NCBI GenBank assembly: GCA_963558185.1
Contig: CAUWFE010000008.1
Location: 1 to 64,000 of the forward strand
Length of the DNA: 64,000 nucleotides
Direction of reading: 5' to 3'
DNA from: UMGS1663 sp963558185
GTDB lineage: Bacteria; Bacillota; Clostridia; TANB77; CAG-508
This document shows, piece after piece, positions 55,557 to 64,000 of the stretch. The translations under genes were made by a program, and so were the position numbers. Position 1 is the stretch's first letter, and the number at the start of each line of letters is the position of its first letter. Under the pieces are notes generated by a model that made no database searches, was not told where the DNA came from, and worked only from the letters and a program-made list of their open reading frames with translations.

Positions 55557-58307
55557 ATGGGATTATTTAAGTCATATAGTGAGAAAGAAGTAAAAAGAGT
55601 AATGCCTCTAGTAAAAAAAATTAACGGACTAGAAGAAGAAATAGGCAAGCTTACAGATACAGAATTAAGAGCAAAAACAGATGAATTTAAGAAAAGATTT
55701 CAAGAAGGAGAAAGCTTGGATAGCTTATTACCAGAAGCATTTGCAGTTGTAAGAGAAGCTTCAAAAAGAGTTTTAGGAATGAGACATTTTGATGTGCAAT
55801 TAATTGGTGGTATTATATTACATCAAGGTAGAATTGCAGAAATGAAAACAGGTGAAGGAAAAACTTTAGTAGCTACTTTACCAGTATATTTAAATGCTTT
55901 AACAGGTGAAGGAGTACATGTAATTACTGTTAATGATTACTTAGCAAAAAGAGATAGTGAATGGATGGGAAAAGTATATCGCTTTTTAGGTTTAACAGTA
56001 GGTCTTGTTATAGCAGGAATGAATCCAAAAGAAAAACAAGAAGCTTATGCATGTGATGTAACATATGGTACAAATAACGAATTTGGATTTGATTATTTAA
56101 GAGATAACATGGTTATATATAAAGAACAATTAGTTCAAAGAAAATTAAAATACGCAATTGTTGACGAGATAGATAGTATTTTAATAGATGAAGCACGTAC
56201 ACCATTAATTATTTCTGGTAGGGCAAATAAATCTTCAGATTTATATAGAAAAGCTGATAGCTTTGTAAGAAAATTAACTCCAAAAGTTATAGTAGAAGAA
56301 GATGTAAAAGATGAAGAACAAGCACAAGATAATGAAAAATATGATTATATAGTTGACTTAAAAGCAAAATCAGCAACTTTAACACAAAAAGGAATTAAAA
56401 AGGCTGAAGAAGAATTTAAACTAGAAAACTTTAATGATATAGAGAACTCAGAATTAGTACATAATGTAAATCAAGCACTTCGTGCATATGGAATAATGAA
56501 AAAAGATGTAGACTACATTGTAAAAGATGGGGAAGTTCTTATTGTTGATGAATTTACAGGACGTATTATGTATGGTAGAAGATACAACAATGGTTTACAT
56601 CAAGCAATTGAAGCTAAAGAAAAAGTAAAGATTGCAGATGAGTCTAAAACATTAGCAACAATTACATTCCAAAATTATTTTAGAATGTATGAAAAGTTAT
56701 CTGGAATGACAGGTACTGCTATGACTGAAGAAAGTGAATTCCAAGAGATTTATAAATTAGATGTTATTGAAATTCCAACAAATAAACCAATAGCAAGAGA
56801 TGACCATTCAGATATTATTTATAAAAACGAAGATGCTAAATTTAGAGCAGTTATAAATGATATTAAAGAAAGTCATAAAAAAGGTCAACCAGTGTTAGTT
56901 GGTACAGTTTCAATTAGTAAATCTGAGAAATTAAGTAGTATGCTTAATAAAGAAAGAATTCCACACGAAGTATTAAATGCTAAGTTCCATGAAAAAGAAG
57001 CAGAAATTATTGCACAAGCTGGTAAATATGGTGCTGTTACAATAGCTACTAATATGGCTGGTCGTGGTACTGATATAATGCTTGGAGGAAATAGCGAATA
57101 TTTAGCTAAACAAGAACTACGTAGACAAAAATATTCAGAAGAGATGATAGAAGAAGCTTCAGCATATAATGAAACAAATAATCAAGAAGTTTTAGATATT
57201 AGAAAAAAATATAAAGAATTACAAGATAAATATGAAGAAGAAATAAAAGATGAAAAGCAAAAAGTTATCGATGCTGGTGGACTAAAAATAATTGGTACAG
57301 AAAGACACGAATCACGAAGAATCGATAATCAGCTTCGTGGACGTAGTGGACGTCAAGGAGATCCTGGTGAATCAAGATTTTATATTGGACTTGACGATGA
57401 CTTAATGAAAATATTTGGTGGAGATGCAGTTACAAAAGTATACACAATGTTAGGTGCAGATGAAGATATGCCTATTGAATCTAAGATAATTACTCGTTCA
57501 GTAGAATCTGCCCAAAAGAAAGTAGAAGGTAGAAACTTTAGTATTAGAAAGAATGTATTAAGTTATGATGATGTAATGAATGCACAAAGAGAAATAATCT
57601 ATAAAGAAAGAAGACAAGTACTAGATGGTGAAAATTTAAAAGACAATGTTTTAACTATGATAGATTCTGTTGTTGATGAAATGGTTGATACTTATTTACA
57701 AGAAAACAATACAAATACAGAAGCATTTATTCAAGATGTTCATGTGACATTTGGAATAGATAACTTAGAAAGCATTAAAGAATCAAAAATAAATAATGAA
57801 AAAGTAAAAGAAGAATTATTAAATAAAACACATCAAATTTATGAAGCAAAAGAAACTGAATTCGGTACTGAACAATTAAGAGAATTAGAACGTGTTGTTA
57901 TGCTAAAAATAGTAGACCAAAAATGGATGGACCACATTGATTCTATGGATGAATTAAAAAATGGTATAGGTCTTCGTGCATATGGACAAAAAGATCCTGT
58001 TGTTCAATATAGAATAGAAGGTGCAGATATGTTTGATGATATGATAAATTCTATCAAAAACGATGTTGTTACTTTACTATTAAATGCTAGAAAAAGAGAA
58101 AACGGAATTACTAGGGAAGAAACAGCAAAAATCACAGATGCAGGATTAGAAGATACAGCAATTAACCTTGTAGATGGAAAATATACACCAAAAGAAGGCG
58201 GAATGAATAAAACAGTTGTAAATCAAGAACCAAAAGTTGGTAGAAACGATCCATGCCCTTGTGGTTCGGGTAAAAAATATAAGAATTGTTGTGGAAGAAA
58301 TAAGTAA
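55557..58307 (+). CDS. secA: Preprotein translocase ATPase SecA
   Basis: This 916-residue motor drives secretory proteins through SecYEG. The DEAD motor has MKTGEGKTLVATLP, VDEIDSILIDEARTPLIISG, NMAGRGTDIMLGG and GRSGRQGDPGESRFY. The C-terminal zinc-binding SEC-C motif NDPCPCGSGKKYKNCCG is present. ATG 55557 follows GAAAGGAAAG; the longer frame from 55461 starts inside the promoter region and is rejected. Confidence 0.97.
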   Translation: MGLFKSYSEKEVKRVMPLVKKINGLEEEIGKLTDTELRAKTDEFKKRFQEGESLDSLLPEAFAVVREASKRVLGMRHFDVQLIGGIILHQGRIAEMKTGEGKTLVATLPVYLNALTGEGVHVITVNDYLAKRDSEWMGKVYRFLGLTVGLVIAGMNPKEKQEAYACDVTYGTNNEFGFDYLRDNMVIYKEQLVQRKLKYAIVDEIDSILIDEARTPLIISGRANKSSDLYRKADSFVRKLTPKVIVEEDVKDEEQAQDNEKYDYIVDLKAKSATLTQKGIKKAEEEFKLENFNDIENSELVHNVNQALRAYGIMKKDVDYIVKDGEVLIVDEFTGRIMYGRRYNNGLHQAIEAKEKVKIADESKTLATITFQNYFRMYEKLSGMTGTAMTEESEFQEIYKLDVIEIPTNKPIARDDHSDIIYKNEDAKFRAVINDIKESHKKGQPVLVGTVSISKSEKLSSMLNKERIPHEVLNAKFHEKEAEIIAQAGKYGAVTIATNMAGRGTDIMLGGNSEYLAKQELRRQKYSEEMIEEASAYNETNNQEVLDIRKKYKELQDKYEEEIKDEKQKVIDAGGLKIIGTERHESRRIDNQLRGRSGRQGDPGESRFYIGLDDDLMKIFGGDAVTKVYTMLGADEDMPIESKIITRSVESAQKKVEGRNFSIRKNVLSYDDVMNAQREIIYKERRQVLDGENLKDNVLTMIDSVVDEMVDTYLQENNTNTEAFIQDVHVTFGIDNLESIKESKINNEKVKEELLNKTHQIYEAKETEFGTEQLRELERVVMLKIVDQKWMDHIDSMDELKNGIGLRAYGQKDPVVQYRIEGADMFDDMINSIKNDVVTLLLNARKRENGITREETAKITDAGLEDTAINLVDGKYTPKEGGMNKTVVNQEPKVGRNDPCPCGSGKKYKNCCGRNK

Positions 58308-58400
58308 AATAGGCAATTACATAAGTTGGAAGATAATTATATTTTATATTTTGTCAGCAAATTGTCAACCTTAAAAATTATATAATAAAATAATTAGAAG

Positions 58401-58435
58401 AGTTAGTATACATATGATGTTATGCTAACTTTTTT
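58401..58435 (+). terminator. Terminator after secA
   Basis: AGTTAG-ATA/TAT-CTAACT stem followed by TTTTTT. Confidence 0.75.
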
Positions 58436-58550
58436 ATATAAGATGTAGACAATAATTTATTTGCTAACATCTTTTTTTATACCTTATGATAATCAAAAAT
58501 AGTTATCAACTCAACAATTTTGTAAAAAAGTAAAAACTATCATTATTTAT

Positions 58551-58796
58551 ATGATAGTTAAAAATTCTGTAAGTATTATAATTACAGATGAAAATATTGA
58601 AGAAATTATATCTGATGTATTTTTTGCAGTATGGAAAAATTATAGCAATTTAAGTAAACACACAAAAATCAAACAATATTTAGTAGGAATAGCAAACAAT
58701 GTAATAAAAAATAAATATAGAAGTACTAAATTAAATTATTCTATATCTAAGAAAAATAGTAAAAGAAAATTTAAAGAATGGAGGATACGGTTATGA
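58551..58796 (+). pseudogene. ECF sigma-factor fragment
   Basis: The 81 codons contain the region-2 helix DENIEEIISDVFFAVWKNY and IKQYLVGIANNVIKNKYR, the conserved -10-binding part of extracytoplasmic-function sigma factors. The first helix and all of region 4 are missing, so it cannot direct -35 recognition. The end overlaps the start of the next gene. It contains an in-frame CGG at 58788; a +1 shift there would end the protein Gly-Tyr-Glu-Lys at 58803, but neither ending can be preferred. Confidence 0.7.
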
Positions 58797-59389
58797 AAAG
58801 TAATGAACTAAAAACAAAGATAATAGAAAACGTAAAAGAAAATATAGCTGTATCAAACATTAGAAAGGATCTTAATATGAATAGAACTAAAAATAAAAGA
58901 GTATTTTACAAAATTGCTTTAGCTTCATGTGCTGTATTTGTTATATTAGCATTAATTATCACACATAATATATCTATAGATATCACATTAAAATATGGTA
59001 AAGATTTATTTGAAGATAGACTACATATAAAAGAATATTATGATTTCGTAGAATATCAATATCATCAAGATTGGAATGAAGGGAAAAGTAATTTTAGAAG
59101 ATTCACTGAAGTAACATCTGAAGATATAGAGAAATTTATAAATGAAATAAACAATGCTGAATTTATAGATGGAACAAATATAGATATTTATTCTTTAAAG
59201 AAAAAACAAGCACATCTATATTTCGGAATGAAAGATGGAACTACTGTAGATATAAGATTAAACGAAGATGGATATATAAGTTATGGTGGATGGCATGAAA
59301 GAATTTTTGTAAAAATCAATACAGATACATTTGAAAAAATATTTAAAGAAGCGACATTAACATATTATATCTATCCTATTGGAAAATAA
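58793..59389 (+). CDS. Putative anti-sigma or membrane protein
   Basis: The 198-residue protein has a cytoplasmic N-terminus, one transmembrane helix at about residues 41-60 and an extracytoplasmic domain with no motif I can name. It follows the sigma-factor fragment with overlapping ends, the usual position of an anti-sigma factor. GGAGG lies 11 bases before ATG 58793. With the sigma factor broken, any regulatory role is probably lost. Confidence 0.55.
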   Translation: MKSNELKTKIIENVKENIAVSNIRKDLNMNRTKNKRVFYKIALASCAVFVILALIITHNISIDITLKYGKDLFEDRLHIKEYYDFVEYQYHQDWNEGKSNFRRFTEVTSEDIEKFINEINNAEFIDGTNIDIYSLKKKQAHLYFGMKDGTTVDIRLNEDGYISYGGWHERIFVKINTDTFEKIFKEATLTYYIYPIGK

Positions 59390-59440
59390 TGAAGTTTGTG
59401 CTAAATTAATTAAAGATGTTAATTGTAAATATAGACAAAA

Positions 59441-59490
59441 ATAGTATCAAGTAAAGTTTAAAAAGCTTTGCTTGATACTATTTATTTTTT
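59441..59490 (+). terminator. Rho-independent terminator
   Basis: ATAGTATCAAGTAAAG/CTTTGCTTGATACTAT stem followed by a T-rich run. Confidence 0.85.
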
Positions 59491-59594
59491 TACTTTTGTG
59501 TTATAATGATATTGAATTTAGAGGAGAAAACTTAAGATCTATAACATTCTTGCATTTGCTCTAAGGTGAAAGTAAATATATTTAAATTATAAGA

Positions 59595-59765
59595 ATGAAA
59601 GGAAGAGAATATGAAGATATTAAACAAAAAGATATAAGAAACAATATCAAAGAATATCATAGAGTTGCAGGTAAACAAGATTGTAATATAGATTTTAGAA
59701 GAGTACAAAATTTAAAAGTATATTTTGAAAGAAATCAAATTTATATTATAAGAAATTTTTCATAG
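59595..59765 (+). CDS. Small uncharacterised ORF or fragment
   Basis: A 56-codon frame, basic and hydrophilic (EYEDIKQKDIRNNIKEYH near the start). The ribosome binding site is weak and no family is recognised. It lies among gene relics and may itself be a fragment. Confidence 0.3.
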   Translation: MKGREYEDIKQKDIRNNIKEYHRVAGKQDCNIDFRRVQNLKVYFERNQIYIIRNFS

Positions 59766-59809
59766 CTATGTATGCTTTCGAGTGAAGTGAGAAAGGAATG
59801 GAATTTTAT

Positions 59810-60223
59810 ATGAAAAAAGAGATAATAACATTTATAATTGTATTATTTTTGTGTACTGGAGCAGTAGTTGGTATCTATTGTTATAATAAATTAAATAAAA
59901 GAACATATAGTTTAGAGTTACCAATAGCAGAAGAAATTTCAAATATAACATTAGAAAATACTGATATAAATGACTCTCAAGAAATAAAAAATATTGTAGA
60001 TATTTTAGGCGGAATAAAGAGAATAACAAAAAAAGAGAGTATTCAAGATATGCCTGTAAATGTTGAAAATGAAATAAAAATCAACTTTAAGATTACAAAT
60101 AACGAAATAAAAACGATATTTGTGTATAAAAAGAAAAATAAATACTATATTGAACAACCATATAATGGTATATATGAAATAAGCCAAGATGAATATAATT
60201 CAATAGAAAAATATATTAAATAA
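59810..60223 (+). CDS. Membrane-anchored DUF5301-like protein
   Basis: The 137-residue protein has an N-terminal transmembrane helix (residues 5-24), then SLELPIAEEISNITLEN and FVYKKKNKYYIEQPYNGIY. This resembles the small DUF5301 family of clostridial extracytoplasmic proteins of unknown function. ATG 59810 has AAAGGAATGG upstream; the ATG at 59798 is rejected as overlapping that site. Confidence 0.6.
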   Translation: MKKEIITFIIVLFLCTGAVVGIYCYNKLNKRTYSLELPIAEEISNITLENTDINDSQEIKNIVDILGGIKRITKKESIQDMPVNVENEIKINFKITNNEIKTIFVYKKKNKYYIEQPYNGIYEISQDEYNSIEKYIK

Positions 60224-60235
60224 AAATAATTTAGA

Positions 60236-60420
60236 GTTTGTGGTAATAAAGTGCATCTACATAAATTTAGAAGAACAATGGTTACTATAGCTATTGATAA
60301 AGGTATGCCAATAGAACAAGTACAAAATTACTTGGACATATTAAAATAGACACAACAATGGAATATGCTATGGTAAATCAAAACAACGTAAAAAATTTAC
60401 ATAGAAAATATATTACATAA
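60236..60420 (+). pseudogene. Tyrosine recombinase C-terminal fragment
   Basis: The codons give KVHLHKFRRTMVTIAIDKG, MPIEQVQNYL and, after restoring one missing G near 60,330, GHIKIDTTMEYAMVNQNNV. These contain the catalytic His-x-x-Arg, the Gly-His and the nucleophile Tyr of phage/transposon integrases. Only the last 60 residues remain and the frame is broken, so this is the trace of an integrated mobile element. Confidence 0.75.
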
Positions 60421-60524
60421 AATAACAGCTAAGAATAGAGAAAATAAAATATAAAAAGTAATTGTAATGTTATAGACAAAATCGTATAATTATACATATT
60501 TTAGTAAAAAAGAGAAGGTTTTAT

Positions 60525-60677
60525 ATGGATAAGTTTAAAGAAATTAGACCTATAATTCTTGGAATGGTTAAAAATTGTACCATCTTGGACTTTTGCTGCT
60601 CCTGTATTTCAAGTATTAAAGGTTGGTGCTAAACAATATTTGATGATATAAAACCAGATACATATAATATAGATTAA
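60525..60677 (+). pseudogene. Frameshifted fragment of an unidentified gene
   Basis: ATG 60525 begins MDKFKEIRP. After one shift the DNA encodes FLEWLKIVPSWTFAAPVFQV and after another FDDIKPDTYNID followed by a stop. Three short pieces in three frames suggest decay of one gene; I do not recognise the family. Confidence 0.45.
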
Positions 60678-60806
60678 AATGAAAGTAGTTTGTGCAAATA
60701 TATTGAAATATATAAATGCTAATTATGATATAAATAGTATAATTGAAAAAATACAACTTTGAGATAATAAAATATAATAATAAATTGCCATTAATAGGAG
60801 CAGTGT

Positions 60807-61229
60807 ATGATAAGAAAATTTGAAAAAAGTGATATAAATGATGTAATGCAAATATGGAAAAATGAAAATATAAAAGCTCATCAATTTATTTCAAAAGAAT
60901 ATTGGGAAAATAATTATAGCAATGTAAAAGAAATTTTACTAAATGCAGAAATATATGTATATGTTATAGAAGAAAATATAGTAGGATTTATAGGTTTAGA
61001 CCAAAATTATATTGAAGGAATTTTTATCGATACAAATAATCAATGTAATGGTATAGGGACCTTACTATTAAACAGAGTAAAAGAGAATAGAAATACATTA
61101 ACATTAAGTGTATATAAGAAAAATATAAATGCTATTAAATTTTACAAGAAAAATGATTTTGTCATTACAAGAGAAAGGATAGACAACAAAACAAATGAGA
61201 TAGAATACACTATGACTTGGAGCAAGTAA
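60807..61229 (+). CDS. GNAT-family N-acetyltransferase
   Basis: The 140-residue protein has the GNAT fold landmarks IRKFEKSDINDVMQIW, IVGFIGL, the acetyl-CoA-binding QCNGIGTLLLNRVK (variant of Q/RxxGxG/A) and NAIKFYKKNDFVITRE. It transfers acetyl groups to an unknown amine. It appears intact among relics and is preceded by AGGAG. Confidence 0.88.
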   Translation: MIRKFEKSDINDVMQIWKNENIKAHQFISKEYWENNYSNVKEILLNAEIYVYVIEENIVGFIGLDQNYIEGIFIDTNNQCNGIGTLLLNRVKENRNTLTLSVYKKNINAIKFYKKNDFVITRERIDNKTNEIEYTMTWSK

Positions 61230-61259
61230 GTCACAAATTATAAAGGAGTCAAAATTGAT

Positions 61260-61476
61260 ATGGAAAGAAAAGTAATTTTATATATTTCACAAAGTTTAGA
61301 TGGATTTATTGCAGATGATAAAGGAAGCATAGATTGGATTATAGGTAATAATAAAGAATATAATTCTAGGAAATGGAGTTAGACTGTTTGAAGAAAATAA
61401 TAAAAAAATCAAACTAGAATTTAAAGAAATAAAAGAAGAAAATGGTTTAGTGACGGGAATTTATATAAAAAAATAA
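61260..61476 (+). pseudogene. Dihydrofolate-reductase-like (RibD C-domain) relic
   Basis: The N-terminal 37 codons (RKVILYISQSLDGFIADDKG, SIDWII) and the C-terminal piece (GNGVRLFEENNKKIKLEF, NGLVTGIYIKK) match the small RibD/DHFR-like reductases. The middle of about 100 codons is gone and the frames differ. AAAGGAG precedes the ATG. Confidence 0.75.
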
Positions 61477-61636
61477 ATTACAATTTTATAACTGTAAATA
61501 TTATATGTTAATAAGCATTGCTTGTAGCAAAGAAAAATAGCTCATTGGTTGCTAATCTCATTAGGCATAAATTATATTAAGTATTTTCATATTTTTAGTT
61601 TTATTGAATAGCCTATACTTAAATTAGAATTACAGT

Positions 61637-61759
61637 AATCCTGAAAAAGCTGTTTTGGGAGTTGCTTTTCATTCTTTTGAATGGTTATTTATAAAAATAG
61701 CACCGATTATTCTTATTGGAGTAATCATTGGAATTTTTTTTACTAGAAAGAAAAATTAA
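61637..61759 (+). pseudogene. Membrane-protein fragment
   Basis: The codons NPEKAVLGVAFHSFEWLFIK, then APIILIGVIIGIFF, encode a helix and a basic end. The upstream part is broken by several stops. Only the last helix of a membrane protein is left; its identity is unknown. Confidence 0.4.
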
Positions 61760-61775
61760 AATTTTCTCAAACCAC

Positions 61776-61827
61776 TAGTTTAGTTAAATAAACCACAACT
61801 AAACTAATGGTTTATTTAACTAAACTA
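61776..61827. repeat. Inverted repeat with 19-bp perfect arms
   Basis: TAGTTTAGTTAAATAAACC and GGTTTATTTAACTAAACTA are exact complements around a 14-base loop. No U-tract follows; it may be a recombination site or the end of a lost element. Confidence 0.6.
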
Positions 61828-61895
61828 ACTGTCGGTTGAGCTTGTGAAATATCAGTAATAAAATGGAATTAACAAAAGCAAAGGATGGATTTTAT

Positions 61896-62291
61896 ATGTC
61901 ATACAAAAATCTTGGAGGAATGATTAGTTCTTTAAGAAAAGAAAAAAATATGACACAAAATGACTTGGCAGAGAAAATGAATGTTACTGACAAAGCAGTG
62001 TCAAAGTGGGAAAGAAATTTATCTTGTCCCGATGTTAATTCTATTCCTAAGTTGGCAGAAATTTTAGGTATTTCTGTGGAAGAATTATTAAATGCACAAA
62101 CGAAACAAGAAAATAGCAAAGTAGAGGATATTATCAATACTACTTTAATCGGAGTTGGTCTTGCAATGGGTATCTGCATTATAGTTACTTCTATATTAAA
62201 ACAAATTGATATAAATAATGCTATTACTATGTTAGGGATAGGAGTGAGCTGTTTATCTATTTATTTATTAAATAATAAAAAAGATAAGTAA
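61896..62291 (+). CDS. XRE-family regulator with C-terminal membrane helices
   Basis: The 131-residue protein has an N-terminal helix-turn-helix (ISSLRKEKNMTQNDLAEKMN, AVSKWERNLSCPDVNSIPKL, LGISVEELL) and two C-terminal hydrophobic helices (about residues 84-103 and 108-124). A DNA-binding domain tethered to the membrane suggests a sensor-regulator. ATG 61896 follows AAAGGATGG; the ATG at 61863 is upstream of this site. Confidence 0.83.
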   Translation: MSYKNLGGMISSLRKEKNMTQNDLAEKMNVTDKAVSKWERNLSCPDVNSIPKLAEILGISVEELLNAQTKQENSKVEDIINTTLIGVGLAMGICIIVTSILKQIDINNAITMLGIGVSCLSIYLLNNKKDK

Positions 62292-62400
62292 TAAAAATAG
62301 GAAAATGGTGAGTCTTTATAATTATATATTTTACAATTATATGTTTTGGTGTTATAATATAATTAGTTACAAAAATATATTTATTTAAGGAGGACATCTT

Positions 62401-62694
62401 ATGAAAGAATTAATACGGGTAATGTTTGAGGAAGCAAGAAAACCAGGTATTTTAAAAGCAATGTTTGCTATTGTTATAGGAATAATTAGCTTTTTTATAC
62501 CGTTCCTTTTAATTAGACAAATATGTTCTAATATGGATATTTGCTTAATTGCAGGTTGTATACTTGGAGTGGTATTAGTTTGGATAGAAATATTAATATA
62601 CAATATTAAATCTAGGCAAAAAGAGTATTCCTGTAGCATAGCAGAAGCTTACAAAATATACAAAAAGGACAGTAAATGTGATGAGTGCCCATAA
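62401..62694 (+). CDS. Small membrane protein
   Basis: The 97-residue protein has two hydrophobic helices (about residues 20-40 and 47-68) and a cytoplasmic-type charged end with CDECP. AAGGAGG precedes the ATG and TATAAT lies near 62,354. An in-frame CGG at 62416 is read without a shift, because skipping C gives an immediate TAA. No family is recognised. Confidence 0.65.
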   Translation: MKELIRVMFEEARKPGILKAMFAIVIGIISFFIPFLLIRQICSNMDICLIAGCILGVVLVWIEILIYNIKSRQKEYSCSIAEAYKIYKKDSKCDECP

Positions 62695-63585
62695 TAATTC
62701 AATGCGGAGTAACAACAAAAAATATATAATTGATAAAAGAATAATTAATTTATTGTTTGGTAAGAAGATTTCCAGATTAAAATATGCGAAAATGTTGAAA
62801 AATATAATAAAAATAGTTTAGCTAGTGATTAATGAAAATTGCTAGCTTTTAAGTTATTATGGTTGAAAATATTTACAAAATTAACATTTATTTAAAAAAA
62901 TTGGAAAGTAGGAGAGAGGGGCAGTTTTAAAAAATTAGAGATTTTTTAAAAATAATAAATTAAATTTCAAAACTAAACTTATAATTCTGCTAAAAATTCT
63001 ATATAATAACTTTTACAAAATAAAATCATAAAAATTAAAATATAAAATTAATATAAAAAATTTTTATTAAATTTAAACTTAAAAAATTTTGTGCAAAGTT
63101 AATTTTTAATTTGATTTTAAAAAACGAACATTTGTATAAAATGTTTGTAAATTAATTTTTATATTACAAATTTATAAAAATATTTTATAATAATTATATA
63201 AATTTAGGTTGCTAATCAATAGTATAGTTTCATATTATAGATTCACCAAAATCAATTTTAAGGCATTTTAACAGTTAAGACAATAAGTTATATGTTTTAA
63301 ATTTAATGAATAAAGTACAAAAGCTATTATTTATATGCAAAATAACTATAAATATTGATTTTCATGTGTCTATTAAAAATACTGAAAAATGGCTAAAAAT
63401 ACGACGCACGAGAATCGATTTTAAGGCGTTTTAATTTTTTAGACATATAGTTTATTATTAAGATAATAAGCCAAAACAGGCGTAATGGCAAGAAGTAGCA
63501 AGATTTTGTGGGTAGGACCATATAACTATGGTTATATATTTTACTCCTACACCTTATTGCACAAAACTTTGATAATATAAAAGCA
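62695..63585. other. AT-rich gene-free region
   Basis: No convincing gene is seen. An AGCTAG/CTAGCT stem followed by TTTT (62820-62851) could terminate the previous transcript. Long A/T runs fill 62,930-63,240. Imperfect direct repeats occur at 63,250-63,293 and 63,413-63,455. An inverted repeat with ATATAAC/GTTATAT inside and GTAGGA/TCCTAC outside lies at 63,510-63,552. Confidence 0.5.
63250..63455. repeat. Imperfect direct repeat pair
   Basis: AATCAATTTTAAGGCATTTT (63250) and AATCGATTTTAAGGCGTTTT (63413) continue with AGACA and GTT at matching distances, 163 bp apart. They may be remnants of element ends or a duplicated operator. Confidence 0.5.
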
Positions 63586-64000
63586 ATGTTAATGAATACA
63601 ACTAAAGATTGTATTAAATATGAGAACTGGTTAGATCCTGACATGGTAAAAATAAGCAATTTGCTTATTAAAGAAAATAAAACAGAAGATGATATGCGAA
63701 AGATAAAAAATGCTCAAGATAGACTAAAAAATTCATTACATTTTGCTAAAATATCAGAAAATAGTTTATATACATTATTAGAACAAATGTTATCAACTGA
63801 AGATATAAAAGAAGCATTTAAACAAGATATTCCAGCAATGAGAGAAAATTTGTATTATTTGGTAGACATGGAAGATGAAATTGCAGAGAGTATTACATTT
63901 ACACTTGTAGAACTTTATGAAGCACCATGTTATAAAGAAATATGTATGATGATAAATGATACTATTCAAGACTTTATAGAGAATGCCGAGCATTATATTG
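63586..64000 (+). CDS. Uncharacterised protein, 3' partial
   Basis: The frame from ATG 63586 remains open to the right edge (at least 138 codons). It is hydrophilic and mostly helical (AQDRLKNSLHFAKISENSLY, DIPAMRENLYYLVDMEDEI). No ribosome binding site is evident, and the start may be elsewhere. I do not recognise the family. Confidence 0.55.
   Translation, partial: MLMNTTKDCIKYENWLDPDMVKISNLLIKENKTEDDMRKIKNAQDRLKNSLHFAKISENSLYTLLEQMLSTEDIKEAFKQDIPAMRENLYYLVDMEDEIAESITFTLVELYEAPCYKEICMMINDTIQDFIENAEHYI

Noticed and set aside
63486..63585. Short frame beginning MARSSKILWVGPYNYG
   Set aside because: It is only about 31 codons, lies across an inverted repeat, has no ribosome binding site and matches nothing I recognise.

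Overview
The window is AT-rich DNA (roughly a quarter to 30% GC by eye), with AGGAGG-type ribosome binding sites, TTGACA/TATAAT promoters and U-tract terminators. It carries housekeeping genes dnaE, fba, smpB, dtd, uvrB, uvrA, murD, secA and a cytidylate-kinase-like gene. Desulfoferrodoxin and a SleB/CwlJ-type hydrolase point to an anaerobic, possibly spore-forming, low-GC Firmicute of the Clostridia type, probably a gut lineage. I saw no rRNA or tRNA genes and no CRISPR array.

Layout. 1-1,330: end of a probable diversity-generating retroelement (DGR) target gene with a GC-rich variable region, followed by a MutS-domain-I-like (MSL) accessory gene; the reverse transcriptase and template repeat are not in the window. 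1,394-3,025: superoxide reductase, a 254-bp hairpin MITE with 8-bp target duplications, and a metallo-beta-lactamase-fold hydrolase. 3,091-20,484: a one-direction surface-polysaccharide operon with six glycosyltransferase genes (five GT2, plus a GT2-GT4 fusion), a Wzm/Wzt-type ABC exporter, a methyltransferase, DUF2142 and DUF2304 membrane proteins, a Wzx-like flippase and RmlD. 20,486-25,603: dnaE, fba, smpB. 25,767-31,000: small surface proteins, a cell-wall hydrolase, a tandem acyltransferase pair, a DUF2207 relic and a possible cysteine-peptidase-like protein. 31,057-37,177: pepF, dtd, a decayed cas9 and an rlmD-type RNA methyltransferase. 37,468-40,932: a PemK/MazF-like gene, an ABC ATPase, a permease joined to an AbiEi tail, and a broken AbiEii. 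41,209-46,225: uvrB and uvrA. 46,623-49,131: a prepilin-like protein with an FGE/lectin-like domain, then a decayed type III toxin-antitoxin locus (three 36-nt ToxI-like repeats, a terminator, and a 31-residue ToxN stub). 49,268-58,307: cytidylate kinase, murD, a CBS protein, a YtvI-like permease, an ORF6N protein and secA. 58,550-61,830: gene relics (sigma factor, integrase, DHFR-like and others). 61,896-64,000: an XRE regulator, a small membrane protein, a long AT-rich gap and a partial gene.

Most striking observation. Seven apparent +1 frameshifts, in six genes and on both strands, all fall at an in-frame CGG codon. In every case skipping only the C restores the family sequence and the next codon read is glycine (GGN). 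The sites are in the DPM1-like glycosyltransferase, the flippase (twice), the DUF2207 relic, the cas9 relic, the RlmD-type methyltransferase and the PemK/MazF-like gene. In-frame CGG is otherwise very rare; I found only four clearly unshifted cases. This looks like +1 frameshifting at a poorly decoded or unassigned CGG codon, comparable to Ty1/Ty3 frameshifting at a hungry codon. A systematic sequencing artefact is the main alternative.

The decayed cas9, ToxIN, AbiE, PemK-adjacent and integrase remnants show that defence and mobile elements have repeatedly entered and eroded here, mostly by internal deletions.
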